This document shows positions 15,935 to 24,679 of a stretch of 32,730 nt of DNA, in pieces. The DNA lies in the NCBI GenBank assembly GCA_002968845.1, contig PVBG01000040.1, positions 1-32,730 of the forward strand, read 5' to 3'. The translations under genes were made by a program, and so were the position numbers. The stretch is from Neorhizobium tomejilense (GTDB lineage: Bacteria; Pseudomonadota; Alphaproteobacteria; Rhizobiales; Rhizobiaceae). The notes under the pieces are model-generated. The model saw nothing but the letters and a program-made list of their open reading frames with translations, had not been told where the DNA came from and searched no databases. Within the stretch, counting starts at the first letter, position 1, and each line of letters starts with the position of its first letter.

Positions 15935-16356
15935 TGTTCTACATCGATACATCAGCCCTGATTGCTTTGCTGGTGGGAGAGACATCCGTCGAAAGAGTGC
16001 TCGACTGGTTTGCGAAGAACGGAGACCGGCGAACTCTCGTCAGCGAGTGGACAATCACCGAGTTTTCGTCCGCACTCTCGGTGAAAGCGAGACACGAACG
16101 AATGCCCCAGGAACTGCGGCAACTGGCACTGGCGGGGTTCAATCGCATGGCCTCTCAATCCCTCGAAATGCTCCCGATATTCTCTCGCCATTTCGTCGCG
16201 GCCGCGCGGCTCGCCGACGATATCGACGTTGGCCTCCGCTCGGGCGACGCACTGCATCTCGCCGTCGCAATGGAAGCCGGCGCGGAAATCGTTACGCTGG
16301 ACAAGCGGTTCGCTTCCGCGGCAAACGCCCTCGGCGGGCGCAGCATCCTCCTGTAA
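15934..16356 (+). CDS. vapC: PIN-domain ribonuclease toxin, VapC family
   Basis: A 140-aa PIN protein. The four acidic metal ligands are visible: D5 (MFYIDTSALIALL), E43 (WTITEFSSAL), D105 (LRSGDALHLAVA) and D123 (EIVTLDKRFA). VapC toxins are Mg-dependent RNases, many cleaving initiator tRNA or the sarcin-ricin loop of 23S rRNA; the target here is not predictable. All catalytic residues are present, so the toxin is likely active and held by the upstream Phd-like antitoxin. It converges on rpoD, with a terminator between them. Confidence 0.92.
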   Translation: MFYIDTSALIALLVGETSVERVLDWFAKNGDRRTLVSEWTITEFSSALSVKARHERMPQELRQLALAGFNRMASQSLEMLPIFSRHFVAAARLADDIDVGLRSGDALHLAVAMEAGAEIVTLDKRFASAANALGGRSILL

Positions 16357-16363
16357 CGGAAAA

Positions 16364-16389
16364 ACCCGGCCTGCTCTCGCAAACCGGGT
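16364..16389 (-). terminator. Intrinsic terminator of rpoD
   Basis: ACCCGG and CCGGGT form a 6-bp GC stem with a 14-nt loop. On the minus strand it is followed at once by TTTTT, so it terminates rpoD; it may also serve vapC from the other side. Confidence 0.7.
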
Positions 16390-16415
16390 CTCTGATTTTC
16401 CAACCGCTGAAACCG

Positions 16416-18479
<2,064 letters not shown>

Positions 18480-18895
18480 GTATTTCGTCGCTTTCCCTGA
18501 ACGCTACTTTCGCCGCGCTTCGTGGCCACCGGCTGAAGACGGGGTTGACCGCCTTAGTCGCGAATCACTGTCCAACACGTAACGGAATGACCTTTAATTC
18601 CCGATTACCATTCGGCGGCCGTTTTTGACTCAGGACCGTCCTACAAGAGGATCACCGGTCATGTTCGGTGCTATTGACCCACTCCGCCTATTTTGCCTTG
18701 AAATGGTGATTCCCACAAATTAACGCCCCGTCAAGCATTTCCGTAGGTCATACCCAGGAAATGTCAAAAATACGCCCTTTAAGGGGGTCTAATAGGGGTA
18801 CGCTCACCAGATTTAACCGATATGTAGGCGGTAGGCCCTGAAAGACAAGGGTTTGCGTAGACATAAAGGCTTATGCTTTTCGTCCGGCATATTCC
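18480..18895. other. 416-bp non-coding leader region upstream of rpoD
   Basis: No gene was found. On the minus strand there are two good -35-like hexamers, TTGACA (near 18765) and TTGACG (near 18733), but neither has a convincing -10 at 16-18 bp. A palindrome CCCTTTAAGGG and a small inverted repeat CATAA/TTATG (18862-18875) lie near the GFA gene end. The region probably carries the rpoD promoter and a long 5' leader. Confidence 0.4.
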
Positions 18896-19243
18896 CTAGC
18901 GGGAAGCACCGTCATACTGGGTTACCGTCAGCGTGGCAATGTCGATTTCCGGCACGCATCTCAGATTGATCGCCGCCATCTCCGTACCATTCGGCATCGT
19001 CGCCTCGCTGAACGGCGCGACACCGCAACTGGCGCAGAAGTAGTGCGTGATCACATGCTTGTTGAACTGGTAGGAGGAGAGGTTTTCCCGCGGGGTCGCG
19101 AGCCGGAACTGGCTGCGCGGAACGAAAGCCAGCAGCACGCCCTTTCGCCGGCAGAGGGAACAGTTGCATTCCATCGCGGCGCCGAACTCGCCCTCCGCCT
19201 CGAAGGCTATCTTGCCGCAATGACAACTTCCCGAAATCTGCAT
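18896..19243 (-). CDS. GFA-domain protein (glutathione-dependent formaldehyde-activating fold)
   Basis: A 115-aa zinc protein, MQISGSCHCGKIAFEAEGEF, with cysteine sets CHCG, ECNCSLCRRKG and FCASCGVAPF, the complete GFA/CENP-V domain. In one member, Gfa of Paracoccus, the domain was linked to S-hydroxymethylglutathione formation, but for most members the function is unknown. ATG at 19243 follows GGGGAG; GTG at 19255 is in frame but poorer. It sits between dnaG and rpoD on the same strand, 88 bp after dnaG, which interrupts the usual pairing of these two genes. Confidence 0.9.
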   Translation of the reverse strand: MQISGSCHCGKIAFEAEGEFGAAMECNCSLCRRKGVLLAFVPRSQFRLATPRENLSSYQFNKHVITHYFCASCGVAPFSEATMPNGTEMAAINLRCVPEIDIATLTVTQYDGASR

Positions 19244-19331
19244 CAAGCTCCCCACTCAGCCGACTCAACGCCGATACAATAGGGCCACGCCATCGTTCGG
19301 CAAGGGGTGAGACTTCCGCGCCGCATGCCCC

Positions 19332-21335
19332 TCAGCCGTGGCTGACGGCGGCTCCCTTCACCCGACCGGAAAGTACCCCGAACCCATCGATGATCGCTTC
19401 CTGGTTTTCCATCCGGAGAATTTCGAGCTGGACTTCGGACAGCGCCCGCAGCAGCGGCTCGATCTCACCCGCATCGCCCGCTTCGGTCGTTTCGGCGATT
19501 TCCCGCTCCAGTTCGATTTTCTGGAGCCTGAGCGCCTTGGTGCGCTTATGCAGCGACAGCGCCTGCCGATAGCCTTCACGCGCATCTTCCAGCGCCGCGA
19601 TCTCGGTCGCAGTCCAGAGCCGTGCGTTGCGCACCTGCTGGTCCAGGGACTTCAGCATCACGTCGAACCCCTCGCCGGCAAGCCTCTGCATCAGGTATTC
19701 GCGCGAGAGGCTGGCGCCCGCTGTCGCGGCTGCCGGCAGCATCGCCGACCAGAAACGCTGCAGGTCGCGGTTCTCGAAATCGATCGCGGCGATCTCGTCA
19801 TATTCCTCCAGCAGAAGCTGGGGATGGTTGACGATGGTGAGCGCCAGCACGCTTTCCCGCAGTGCTGGCAGGTCGCGGTAACCGCGCACAAGGCCGGAGC
19901 GCGCGAGCCGGTCCGAAACGCCGGCAGCCCTTCCTGCGGCACGCGGTCCCTGCGGCGGGCCGCCCTGGCCTGGCCTGCCACTGCCCGAACCGCGCTGAAA
20001 ATTCTGGCGCCGGTCGCCCCCGCCGCGCGGCGCCGGCGCGAAGAAGCTGTTCAGCCGGTCGCGGATGGCCTGCTGATAGTGGCGGCGCACGTTTTCGTCG
20101 GCGATGACGGAAACGATCTGCTTCAGCCGCGCCTCCAGTTCGGCGCGTTTTTCCGGCGTATCGAAACTTGCCGACGACGCCTCGCGCTGCCAGATCATCT
20201 CCACCAGCGGCTTTGCTTCGTTGAGCACCTTGTCGAACGGCGCGCGGCCCTCATGGCGGACGAGATCGTCCGGATCCTTGCCATCGGGAAGCAGCGCGAA
20301 CCGCACCGACCTTCCGGGCTTCAGGAACGGAAGCGCCAGATCGGCGGCACGACTTGCAGCCCTGAGGCCCGCGCCGTCGCCGTCGAAGCAGAGCACAGGC
20401 TGCGGGGTCATCCGCCAGAGAAGCTCGAGCTGGTTTTCGGTGAGCGCAGTGCCGAGCGGCGCCACGGCATTCTCGACGCCCGCCTGATGCAGCGCGATGA
20501 CATCCATGTAACCTTCGACGGCGATGATCGTGCCCTCGCCCTGCCCCGGCTTGCCGACACCCTGAGTCCGCCTGGCACGCGAAAAATTGTAGAGCACCTG
20601 CCCCTTGTGGAAGAGCTCGGTCTCGTTGGAGTTCAGATATTTCGCCGGTGCGTCCGGCGCCATTGCACGGCCGCCGAACGCGATCACCTTTTCCCGCGAC
20701 GACAGGATCGGAAACATGATGCGGTCGCGAAAGCGGTCGTAGGAGACCGCGATCCCCTCCCCGTGCACCACCAGCCCGCAGGCCTCGATCTGGTCCTTGG
20801 GCACGCCTTTGCCCGCGAGATGTTCCTTCAGCGCATTGCGGCTTTCCGGCGCATAGCCGAGACGGAAGGTCTCGATCGTGCGGCCCGTCAGCCCGCGGTC
20901 GCGCAGGTAAGCGCGCGCCTTGGCCCCGACGGCGCTCTGGAGCTGGTCCTGGAAAAACTGGGTCGCCAGTTCCATGACGTCGAGCAGCGTCGTGCGTTCC
21001 TTCTCGCGCTTCTCGGCCTGGGGGTCCGGCTGCGGCATGGCGATGCCGGCCATGTCCGCGACCGTCTGCACGGCTTCCGGAAAACTCTGCCCTTCGAGCT
21101 CGGTCAGGAAGCGGAAATGGTCGCCCGTGACGCCACAGCCAAAGCAGTGGTATCGGCCCTTCCGGTCCTCGCAATGAAAGCTCGGGCTCTTCTCGCCATG
21201 GAAGGGGCAGCAGGCCCAATAGTCGCCGCGCGACACATTGGTCTTCTTGCGATCCCACGTCACCCGACGGCCGACGACGGCCGATATCGGCACGCGGTCG
21301 CGGATCTCGTCGAGAAAACTGTTGGAAAAGCGCAT
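19332..21335 (-). CDS. dnaG: DNA primase DnaG
   Basis: A 667-aa primase. The N-terminal zinc-binding domain uses C43, H46, C64 and C67 (CCPFHGEKSPSF and YHCFGCG). The catalytic core has YLNSNETELFHKGQVLYN, and the TOPRIM site EGYMD (E274) and DGDGAG (318-323), which hold the metal for RNA primer synthesis. A Gly/Arg/Pro-rich linker (about 435-475) leads to a C-terminal helicase-binding domain rich in helices. AGAGG precedes ATG 21335. The length is normal for Rhizobiales. Upstream is a brnTA module rather than the usual gatB/yqeY neighbour, which now lies about 0.9 kb away. Confidence 0.98.
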   Translation of the reverse strand: MRFSNSFLDEIRDRVPISAVVGRRVTWDRKKTNVSRGDYWACCPFHGEKSPSFHCEDRKGRYHCFGCGVTGDHFRFLTELEGQSFPEAVQTVADMAGIAMPQPDPQAEKREKERTTLLDVMELATQFFQDQLQSAVGAKARAYLRDRGLTGRTIETFRLGYAPESRNALKEHLAGKGVPKDQIEACGLVVHGEGIAVSYDRFRDRIMFPILSSREKVIAFGGRAMAPDAPAKYLNSNETELFHKGQVLYNFSRARRTQGVGKPGQGEGTIIAVEGYMDVIALHQAGVENAVAPLGTALTENQLELLWRMTPQPVLCFDGDGAGLRAASRAADLALPFLKPGRSVRFALLPDGKDPDDLVRHEGRAPFDKVLNEAKPLVEMIWQREASSASFDTPEKRAELEARLKQIVSVIADENVRRHYQQAIRDRLNSFFAPAPRGGGDRRQNFQRGSGSGRPGQGGPPQGPRAAGRAAGVSDRLARSGLVRGYRDLPALRESVLALTIVNHPQLLLEEYDEIAAIDFENRDLQRFWSAMLPAAATAGASLSREYLMQRLAGEGFDVMLKSLDQQVRNARLWTATEIAALEDAREGYRQALSLHKRTKALRLQKIELEREIAETTEAGDAGEIEPLLRALSEVQLEILRMENQEAIIDGFGVLSGRVKGAAVSHG

Positions 21336-21421
21336 TTCTACCTCTGCCTTGGCTCTCCCATATAAGCACGGGTGGGAAGGAACGCTACCATCAAGACAAA
21401 CGCTGCCCGCTATTCACAGGC

Positions 21422-21450
21422 TTGACCAATTTCGCACCTCTGTATATACA
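21422..21450 (+). promoter_or_regulatory. Promoter/operator of the brnTA locus
   Basis: TTGACC (21422-21427) and TATACA (21445-21450) are 17 bp apart. The -10 lies in the perfect palindrome TGTATATACA (21441-21450), a likely BrnA binding site; a further ATACA occurs at 21460-21464. Confidence 0.5.
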
Positions 21451-21512
21451 TATTGCCAATACACATGGCGCGCGACGTGCCTGAAGGCAACTGAAGTCTT
21501 TTAGGCACCGCG

Positions 21513-21806
21513 ATGATTCATGAGCAAGAGCCGCTCTCCATCTTCGATTGGAATGAGGAGAAGCGGAGAGCCAATCTTGAAAAGCACCAGATCGATTTCG
21601 AAGATGCGGTATTCGCCCTCTAAGAGCCCCGTCTGGAATTTCGCTCGGATCGAAATGGAGAAGTCCGCACCCTTGCGATCTGTCCCGACACAAAGCGCCT
21701 CATCGCAATCGTCTACACGATGAGAGGCGAAAAGTGCCGGATCATCTCAGCACGAGCGGCCAGGAAGAATGAGCAAACACTCTATTACGACCGTTACCCT
21801 CGATGA
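21513..21806 (+). pseudogene. brnT: brnT toxin gene with in-frame stop codon
   Basis: Reading from ATG 21513 gives IFDWNEEKRRANLEKHQIDF and then EDAVFAL, the BrnT N-terminal signature. Codon 37 is TAA (21621-21623). The same frame then continues as EPRLEFRSDRNGEVRTLAIC, RLIAIVYTMRGEKCRIISAR and ends YYDRYPR before TGA at 21804, all typical BrnT C-terminal sequence. So one nonsense change splits a 97-codon gene with no frameshift. BrnT is a RelE-like ribonuclease toxin; the truncated product lacks the C-terminal strand with the R-I-I-S-A-R motif and should be inactive. The 3' end overlaps the start of brnA by 38 nt, so the reading frame is still partly constrained. A sequencing error at 21621-21623 is the main alternative. 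Confidence 0.85.
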
Positions 21807-22101
21807 GCTTCGCCTGAAGCGCGCACGTGGCGAGAAAAGCCAGACCGACTTGGCGCGTATCGACGCCATGACCGACGAGGATATCGACCGCGCTATCGCG
21901 GACGATCCCGATTGGGCAGAGTTCAAGGATATCGACTGGTCCAAGGCGACGCTTGTCGTGCCGAAGCCCAAGAAGTCCATCTCCCTTCGTGTCGATGAGG
22001 ACGTCATCGATTTCTTCAAATCGACTGGCAAAGGCTACCAGACCCGGATCAATGCGGTTCTCAGACACTACATGCGCGAACAGACGCGCCGTAACAAATA
22101 G
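21769..22101 (+). CDS. brnA: BrnA antitoxin
   Basis: A 110-aa antitoxin. The N-terminal half, MSKHSITTVTLDELRLKRARGEKSQTD, and the motif DPDWAEFKDIDW make up the toxin-covering region; the C-terminal half (KKSISLRVDEDVIDFFKSTGKGYQTRINAVLRHYM) is a ribbon-helix-helix-like DNA-binding segment seen in BrnA. It binds BrnT and autorepresses the operon. AGGA stands before the ATG and the gene is intact, unlike its toxin partner. Transcription likely starts at the promoter near 21422, with a shared terminator downstream. Confidence 0.92.
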   Translation: MSKHSITTVTLDELRLKRARGEKSQTDLARIDAMTDEDIDRAIADDPDWAEFKDIDWSKATLVVPKPKKSISLRVDEDVIDFFKSTGKGYQTRINAVLRHYMREQTRRNK

Positions 22102-22149
22102 GAATCGGCGGCAAGTCCGCAATCCTGCCGCCGATATCCGGAGAAACAA

Positions 22150-22184
22150 AAAGGCGGGAAGCCGATGATCGGATTCCCGCCTTT
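22150..22184. terminator. Bidirectional intrinsic terminator between brnA and the gatB/yqeY-domain gene
   Basis: AAAGGCGGGAA and TTCCCGCCTTT form a perfect 11-bp stem with a 13-nt loop. The arms end in A/T runs, with CGTTT after it on the plus strand and T-rich sequence on the minus strand, so it can serve both convergent genes. Confidence 0.8.
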
Positions 22185-22210
22185 CGTTTGCCGGGCTTGA
22201 AAAGGGCAGC

Positions 22211-22663
22211 TTACTTCAGAAGATCCTTCACCAGGCCGGAAGCCTTGGCGAAGTCCATCTGGCCCGGGTGCTTTTCCTTCAGCACGCCCATGACCTTGCC
22301 CATGTCGCGCAGGCCCTGCGCGCTGGTTTCGCTGATCGCGGCCTGACAGAATTCGCGGACTTTCTCTTCGGAAAGCTGCTCCGGCATGAACCCCTTGATG
22401 ACGTCGATTTCCTCGCGCTCCTGCGTCGCAAGTTCGGCGCGTCCGGCATCCTGGTAGATCTTTGCCGATTCCTCGCGCTGCTTCACCATCTTCTGCAGGA
22501 TCTGCAGGATATCGTCATCGCTGACCGGATCCTTGCCGAGACCGCGGTTGGCGATGTCGCGATCCTTGATCGCGGTCTGGATCAGCCGCACGGTCGAAAG
22601 CCGGCGGGTGTCCTTGGCCTTCATGGATTCCTTGAGCGCATCGGAAAGCTTGTCGCGCATCAT
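22211..22663 (-). CDS. yqeY: GatB/YqeY-domain protein
   Basis: A 150-aa helical protein: MMRDKLSDALKESMKAKDTRRLSTVRLIQTAIKDRDIANR, then KMVKQREESAKIYQDAGRAELATQEREEIDVIKGFMPEQLSEEKV, ending MDFAKASGLVKDLLK. It matches the YqeY domain found at the C terminus of GatB; stand-alone members are linked by fold to tRNA-dependent amidation but have no proven function. AGGAG precedes ATG 22663 by about 8 nt. In many Alphaproteobacteria this gene lies between carA and dnaG; here brnTA is inserted on the dnaG side. Divergent to carA. Confidence 0.93.
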   Translation of the reverse strand: MMRDKLSDALKESMKAKDTRRLSTVRLIQTAIKDRDIANRGLGKDPVSDDDILQILQKMVKQREESAKIYQDAGRAELATQEREEIDVIKGFMPEQLSEEKVREFCQAAISETSAQGLRDMGKVMGVLKEKHPGQMDFAKASGLVKDLLK

Positions 22664-22736
22664 CGTTTTTTCTCCTTGGGAAAAAGCCGGCCGCAGGCAT
22701 GGTGAATTGTGGCTTTTCCTTGGCATTCACACCGTT

Positions 22737-22765
22737 GTCATAGACGACAGGTCCGGGCCGATCAA
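22737..22765 (-). promoter_or_regulatory. Candidate promoter of the yqeY gene
   Basis: On the minus strand TTGATC (22760-22765) and TATGAC (22737-22742) are 17 bp apart. Confidence 0.35.
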
Positions 22766-22830
22766 ATCAAATCACCCAAACCGTTGAATCCCATGGACTA
22801 TAATCCTCGTGGAATTCTTGAGCGGCGAGA

Positions 22831-22859
22831 TTGACCACCTCGTCTGCTTTGTCTATTTT
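22831..22859 (+). promoter_or_regulatory. Candidate promoter of carA
   Basis: TTGACC (22831-22836) and TATTTT (22854-22859) are 17 bp apart, giving a predicted start near 22866. Confidence 0.45.
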
Positions 22860-22983
22860 CCGGCACCTGCACGAGATTTAGAGGTTTGGGCTTGCGCCGG
22901 GATTTCCGCGCGCCCGTCTCTCACGACCATAGATGGCCCTCGCAGCCTGTCTCTTCAAGGGACGGGGCCGGTGAGGCAGAAGG

Positions 22984-24195
22984 ATGGATATGACCGCGAC
23001 CGCCCCCTGGACAATCAAGAAACCCACCGCATTGCTCGTTCTGGCCGACGGCACCGTGATCGAAGGAACCGGCATCGGCGCGACCGGCAAGGTGCCGGCC
23101 GAAGTGGTGTTCAACACCGCGCTGACCGGCTACCAGGAAATCCTGACCGACCCCTCCTATCTCGGCCAGATCGTCACCTTCACCTTCCCGCATATCGGCA
23201 ACATCGGCACCAACGAGGAAGACGTCGAGGACCTGACGCCCGCAGCAAGGCGCGGCGCGGTCGGCACGATCTTCAAGGCCGACATCACCGAGCCCTCCAA
23301 CTATCGCGCCGGCAAGGATCTCGACGGTTGGCTGAAGGCCCGCGGCATCATCGGCCTGTCCGGCATCGACACCCGCGCGCTGACCGCCTGGATCCGCCAG
23401 AACGGCGCCCCGAACGCCGTCATCGCCCATGATCCGAACGGCGTCTTCGACATCGAGGCCCTCAAGGCCGAAGCCAGGGCCTGGAGCGGCCTCGAAGGCC
23501 TCGACCTCGCCAAGGAGGCGACATCCGGCCAGTCCTCGCCGTGGACCCAGAAACCCTGGGTCTGGAACGAAGGTTACGGCGAACTGCAGCCGGAAGACGC
23601 GAAATACCATATCGTCTGCGTCGACTACGGCGTGAAGCGCAACATCCTGCGCCTTTTTGCCGGCCTCGACTGCAAGGTGACGGTGGTCCCCGCCCAGACT
23701 TCGGCCGAAGACATCATGGCGCTGAAGCCGGATGGCATCTTCCTGTCGAACGGCCCGGGCGACCCGGCCGCGACCGGCGAATATGCCGTGCCGGTCATCA
23801 GAGACGTCATCAAGACGGATATCCCGACCTTCGGCATCTGCCTCGGCCACCAAATGCTCGGCCTGGCGCTCGGCGCCAAGACCGAGAAGATGCACCAGGG
23901 CCATCACGGCGCCAACCATCCGGTCAAGGATCACACGACCGGCAAGGTGGAGATCGTCTCGATGAACCACGGCTTCGCGGTCGATTCGAAGTCTCTGCCG
24001 CAAGGCGTTGAGGAGACTCACATTTCGCTCTTCGACGGCAGCAATTGCGGCCTGCGCGTCACCGGCAAGCAGGTCTTTTCGGTCCAGCACCACCCGGAAG
24101 CCTCGCCCGGCCCGCAGGATAGCCACTACCTCTTCCGTCGCTTCATCAACATGGTGCGCGAGAAGAAGGGCGAACCTGCCCTCTCGGAACGCTGA
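22984..24195 (+). CDS. carA: Carbamoyl-phosphate synthase small (glutaminase) subunit
   Basis: A 403-aa protein with the N-terminal CPSase domain (ALLVLADGTVIEGTGIGATG, VVFNTALTGYQEILTDPSY) and a C-terminal class I glutamine amidotransferase domain: FGICLGHQM with the nucleophile C286, and HHPEASPGP with H370 and E372. It hydrolyses glutamine and feeds ammonia to CarB for arginine and pyrimidine synthesis. CarB is not next to it, as is common in Rhizobiaceae. Two ATG codons (22984 and 22990) both have purine-rich stretches upstream; the first is annotated. A hairpin terminator follows at 24261. Confidence 0.98.
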   Translation: MDMTATAPWTIKKPTALLVLADGTVIEGTGIGATGKVPAEVVFNTALTGYQEILTDPSYLGQIVTFTFPHIGNIGTNEEDVEDLTPAARRGAVGTIFKADITEPSNYRAGKDLDGWLKARGIIGLSGIDTRALTAWIRQNGAPNAVIAHDPNGVFDIEALKAEARAWSGLEGLDLAKEATSGQSSPWTQKPWVWNEGYGELQPEDAKYHIVCVDYGVKRNILRLFAGLDCKVTVVPAQTSAEDIMALKPDGIFLSNGPGDPAATGEYAVPVIRDVIKTDIPTFGICLGHQMLGLALGAKTEKMHQGHHGANHPVKDHTTGKVEIVSMNHGFAVDSKSLPQGVEETHISLFDGSNCGLRVTGKQVFSVQHHPEASPGPQDSHYLFRRFINMVREKKGEPALSER

Positions 24196-24227
24196 TTTCG
24201 GCGCTTTGAAAAAATTCAGCGACCCTA

Positions 24228-24258
24228 TTGACCTCAACTTTGGTTGAGGTCCCATAAA
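24228..24258 (+). promoter_or_regulatory. MerR/SoxR-type promoter with 19-bp spacer and perfect palindrome
   Basis: TTGACC (24228-24233) and CATAAA (24253-24258) are 19 bp apart, too far for ordinary sigma70 promoters but the hallmark of MerR-family control. The spacer is filled by GACCTCAAC-N4-GTTGAGGTC (24230-24251), a perfect 9-bp inverted repeat very close to SoxR boxes (CCTCAAG-N4-CTTGAGG). The next gene downstream is the ABM-domain gene. No MerR or SoxR gene lies in the window. Confidence 0.75.
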
Positions 24259-24260
24259 CG

Positions 24261-24289
24261 CCCCTGTTCAAGATCGAGCAGGGGTTTTT
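24261..24289 (+). terminator. Intrinsic terminator of carA overlapping the start of the ABM transcript
   Basis: CCCCTGTTC and GAGCAGGGG form a 9-bp stem with one G-T pair and a 6-nt loop, followed by TTTTT. It lies 66 bp after carA. The MerR-type promoter just upstream should start near 24265, inside the left arm. Confidence 0.75.
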
Positions 24290-24292
24290 CAT

Positions 24293-24643
24293 ATGAGCGA
24301 AATACAGAATGGACGCATTTTTCGCGTCAACAGGTTTGCGGTCCCGGTCGAAGGGCGCGAAGAATTTATGGCGTTGGTTCACAGGACGCATGAGATTATC
24401 CGCGCCCAGCCGGGATTCGTCGACGACCTGATCCTGGAACAGGCTTCCATTGCCGGACTGTTCAACGTCATCACCATCCTCCAGTTCGAAGGCGAGCACG
24501 CTCTTCAGCCGGTCATTGCCGCAGTCGCAAAATCGGATGAGGAGGCAGGCATCGATCGGCAGGCGCTGAGCCGACGCCTCGGCGTAGAGACCAATGTCGG
24601 CTTCTACCACAGGGCGGTTTTACAAGAGCTCCAACCGGCCTGA
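24293..24643 (+). CDS. ABM-domain (antibiotic biosynthesis monooxygenase-like) protein
   Basis: A 116-aa single-domain protein: RIFRVNRFAVPVEGREEFMALVHRTHEIIRAQPGFVDDLILEQ and then FNVITILQFEGEHAL, the dimeric alpha-beta barrel of the ABM/YgiN family. Members include quinol monooxygenases and cofactor-less oxygenases acting on polycyclic or redox-active compounds. The SoxR-like promoter in front suggests induction by redox-cycling drugs; ABM proteins are found among SoxR targets in other bacteria. The message would have a short leader of about 28 nt, in which GGGG about 8 nt before the ATG is the only ribosome-binding candidate. Confidence 0.85.
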   Translation: MSEIQNGRIFRVNRFAVPVEGREEFMALVHRTHEIIRAQPGFVDDLILEQASIAGLFNVITILQFEGEHALQPVIAAVAKSDEEAGIDRQALSRRLGVETNVGFYHRAVLQELQPA

Positions 24644-24653
24644 CCAACACCGA

Positions 24654-24679
24654 CGACCCGCTGGCTCTTCAGCGGGTCG
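24654..24679. terminator. Hairpin between convergent ABM and MATE genes
   Basis: CGACCCGCTG and CAGCGGGTCG form a perfect 10-bp stem with a 6-nt loop. The MATE stop codon lies inside it. No clear T-run follows on either strand, so termination strength is uncertain. Confidence 0.45.

Larger units (their letters stand above)
22664..22983. other. 320-bp divergent promoter region between yqeY and carA
   Basis: Nothing else gene-like was found. It holds one promoter-like pair for each direction (listed separately) and, on the carA side, a leader of about 118 nt between the predicted start point and the ATG. No attenuator hairpin was recognised in that leader. Confidence 0.5.

Noticed and set aside
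19338..21365. A 675-codon open frame on the plus strand
   Set aside because: Antisense shadow of dnaG; low-complexity Arg-rich translation and no ribosome binding site.
21391..21693. A 100-codon minus-strand frame overlapping brnT
   Set aside because: It crosses the brnTA promoter and lies opposite clear BrnT-coding sequence.
22921..24255. A 444-codon minus-strand frame opposite carA
   Set aside because: Shadow of carA, which has intact catalytic residues; the antisense product resembles no family.
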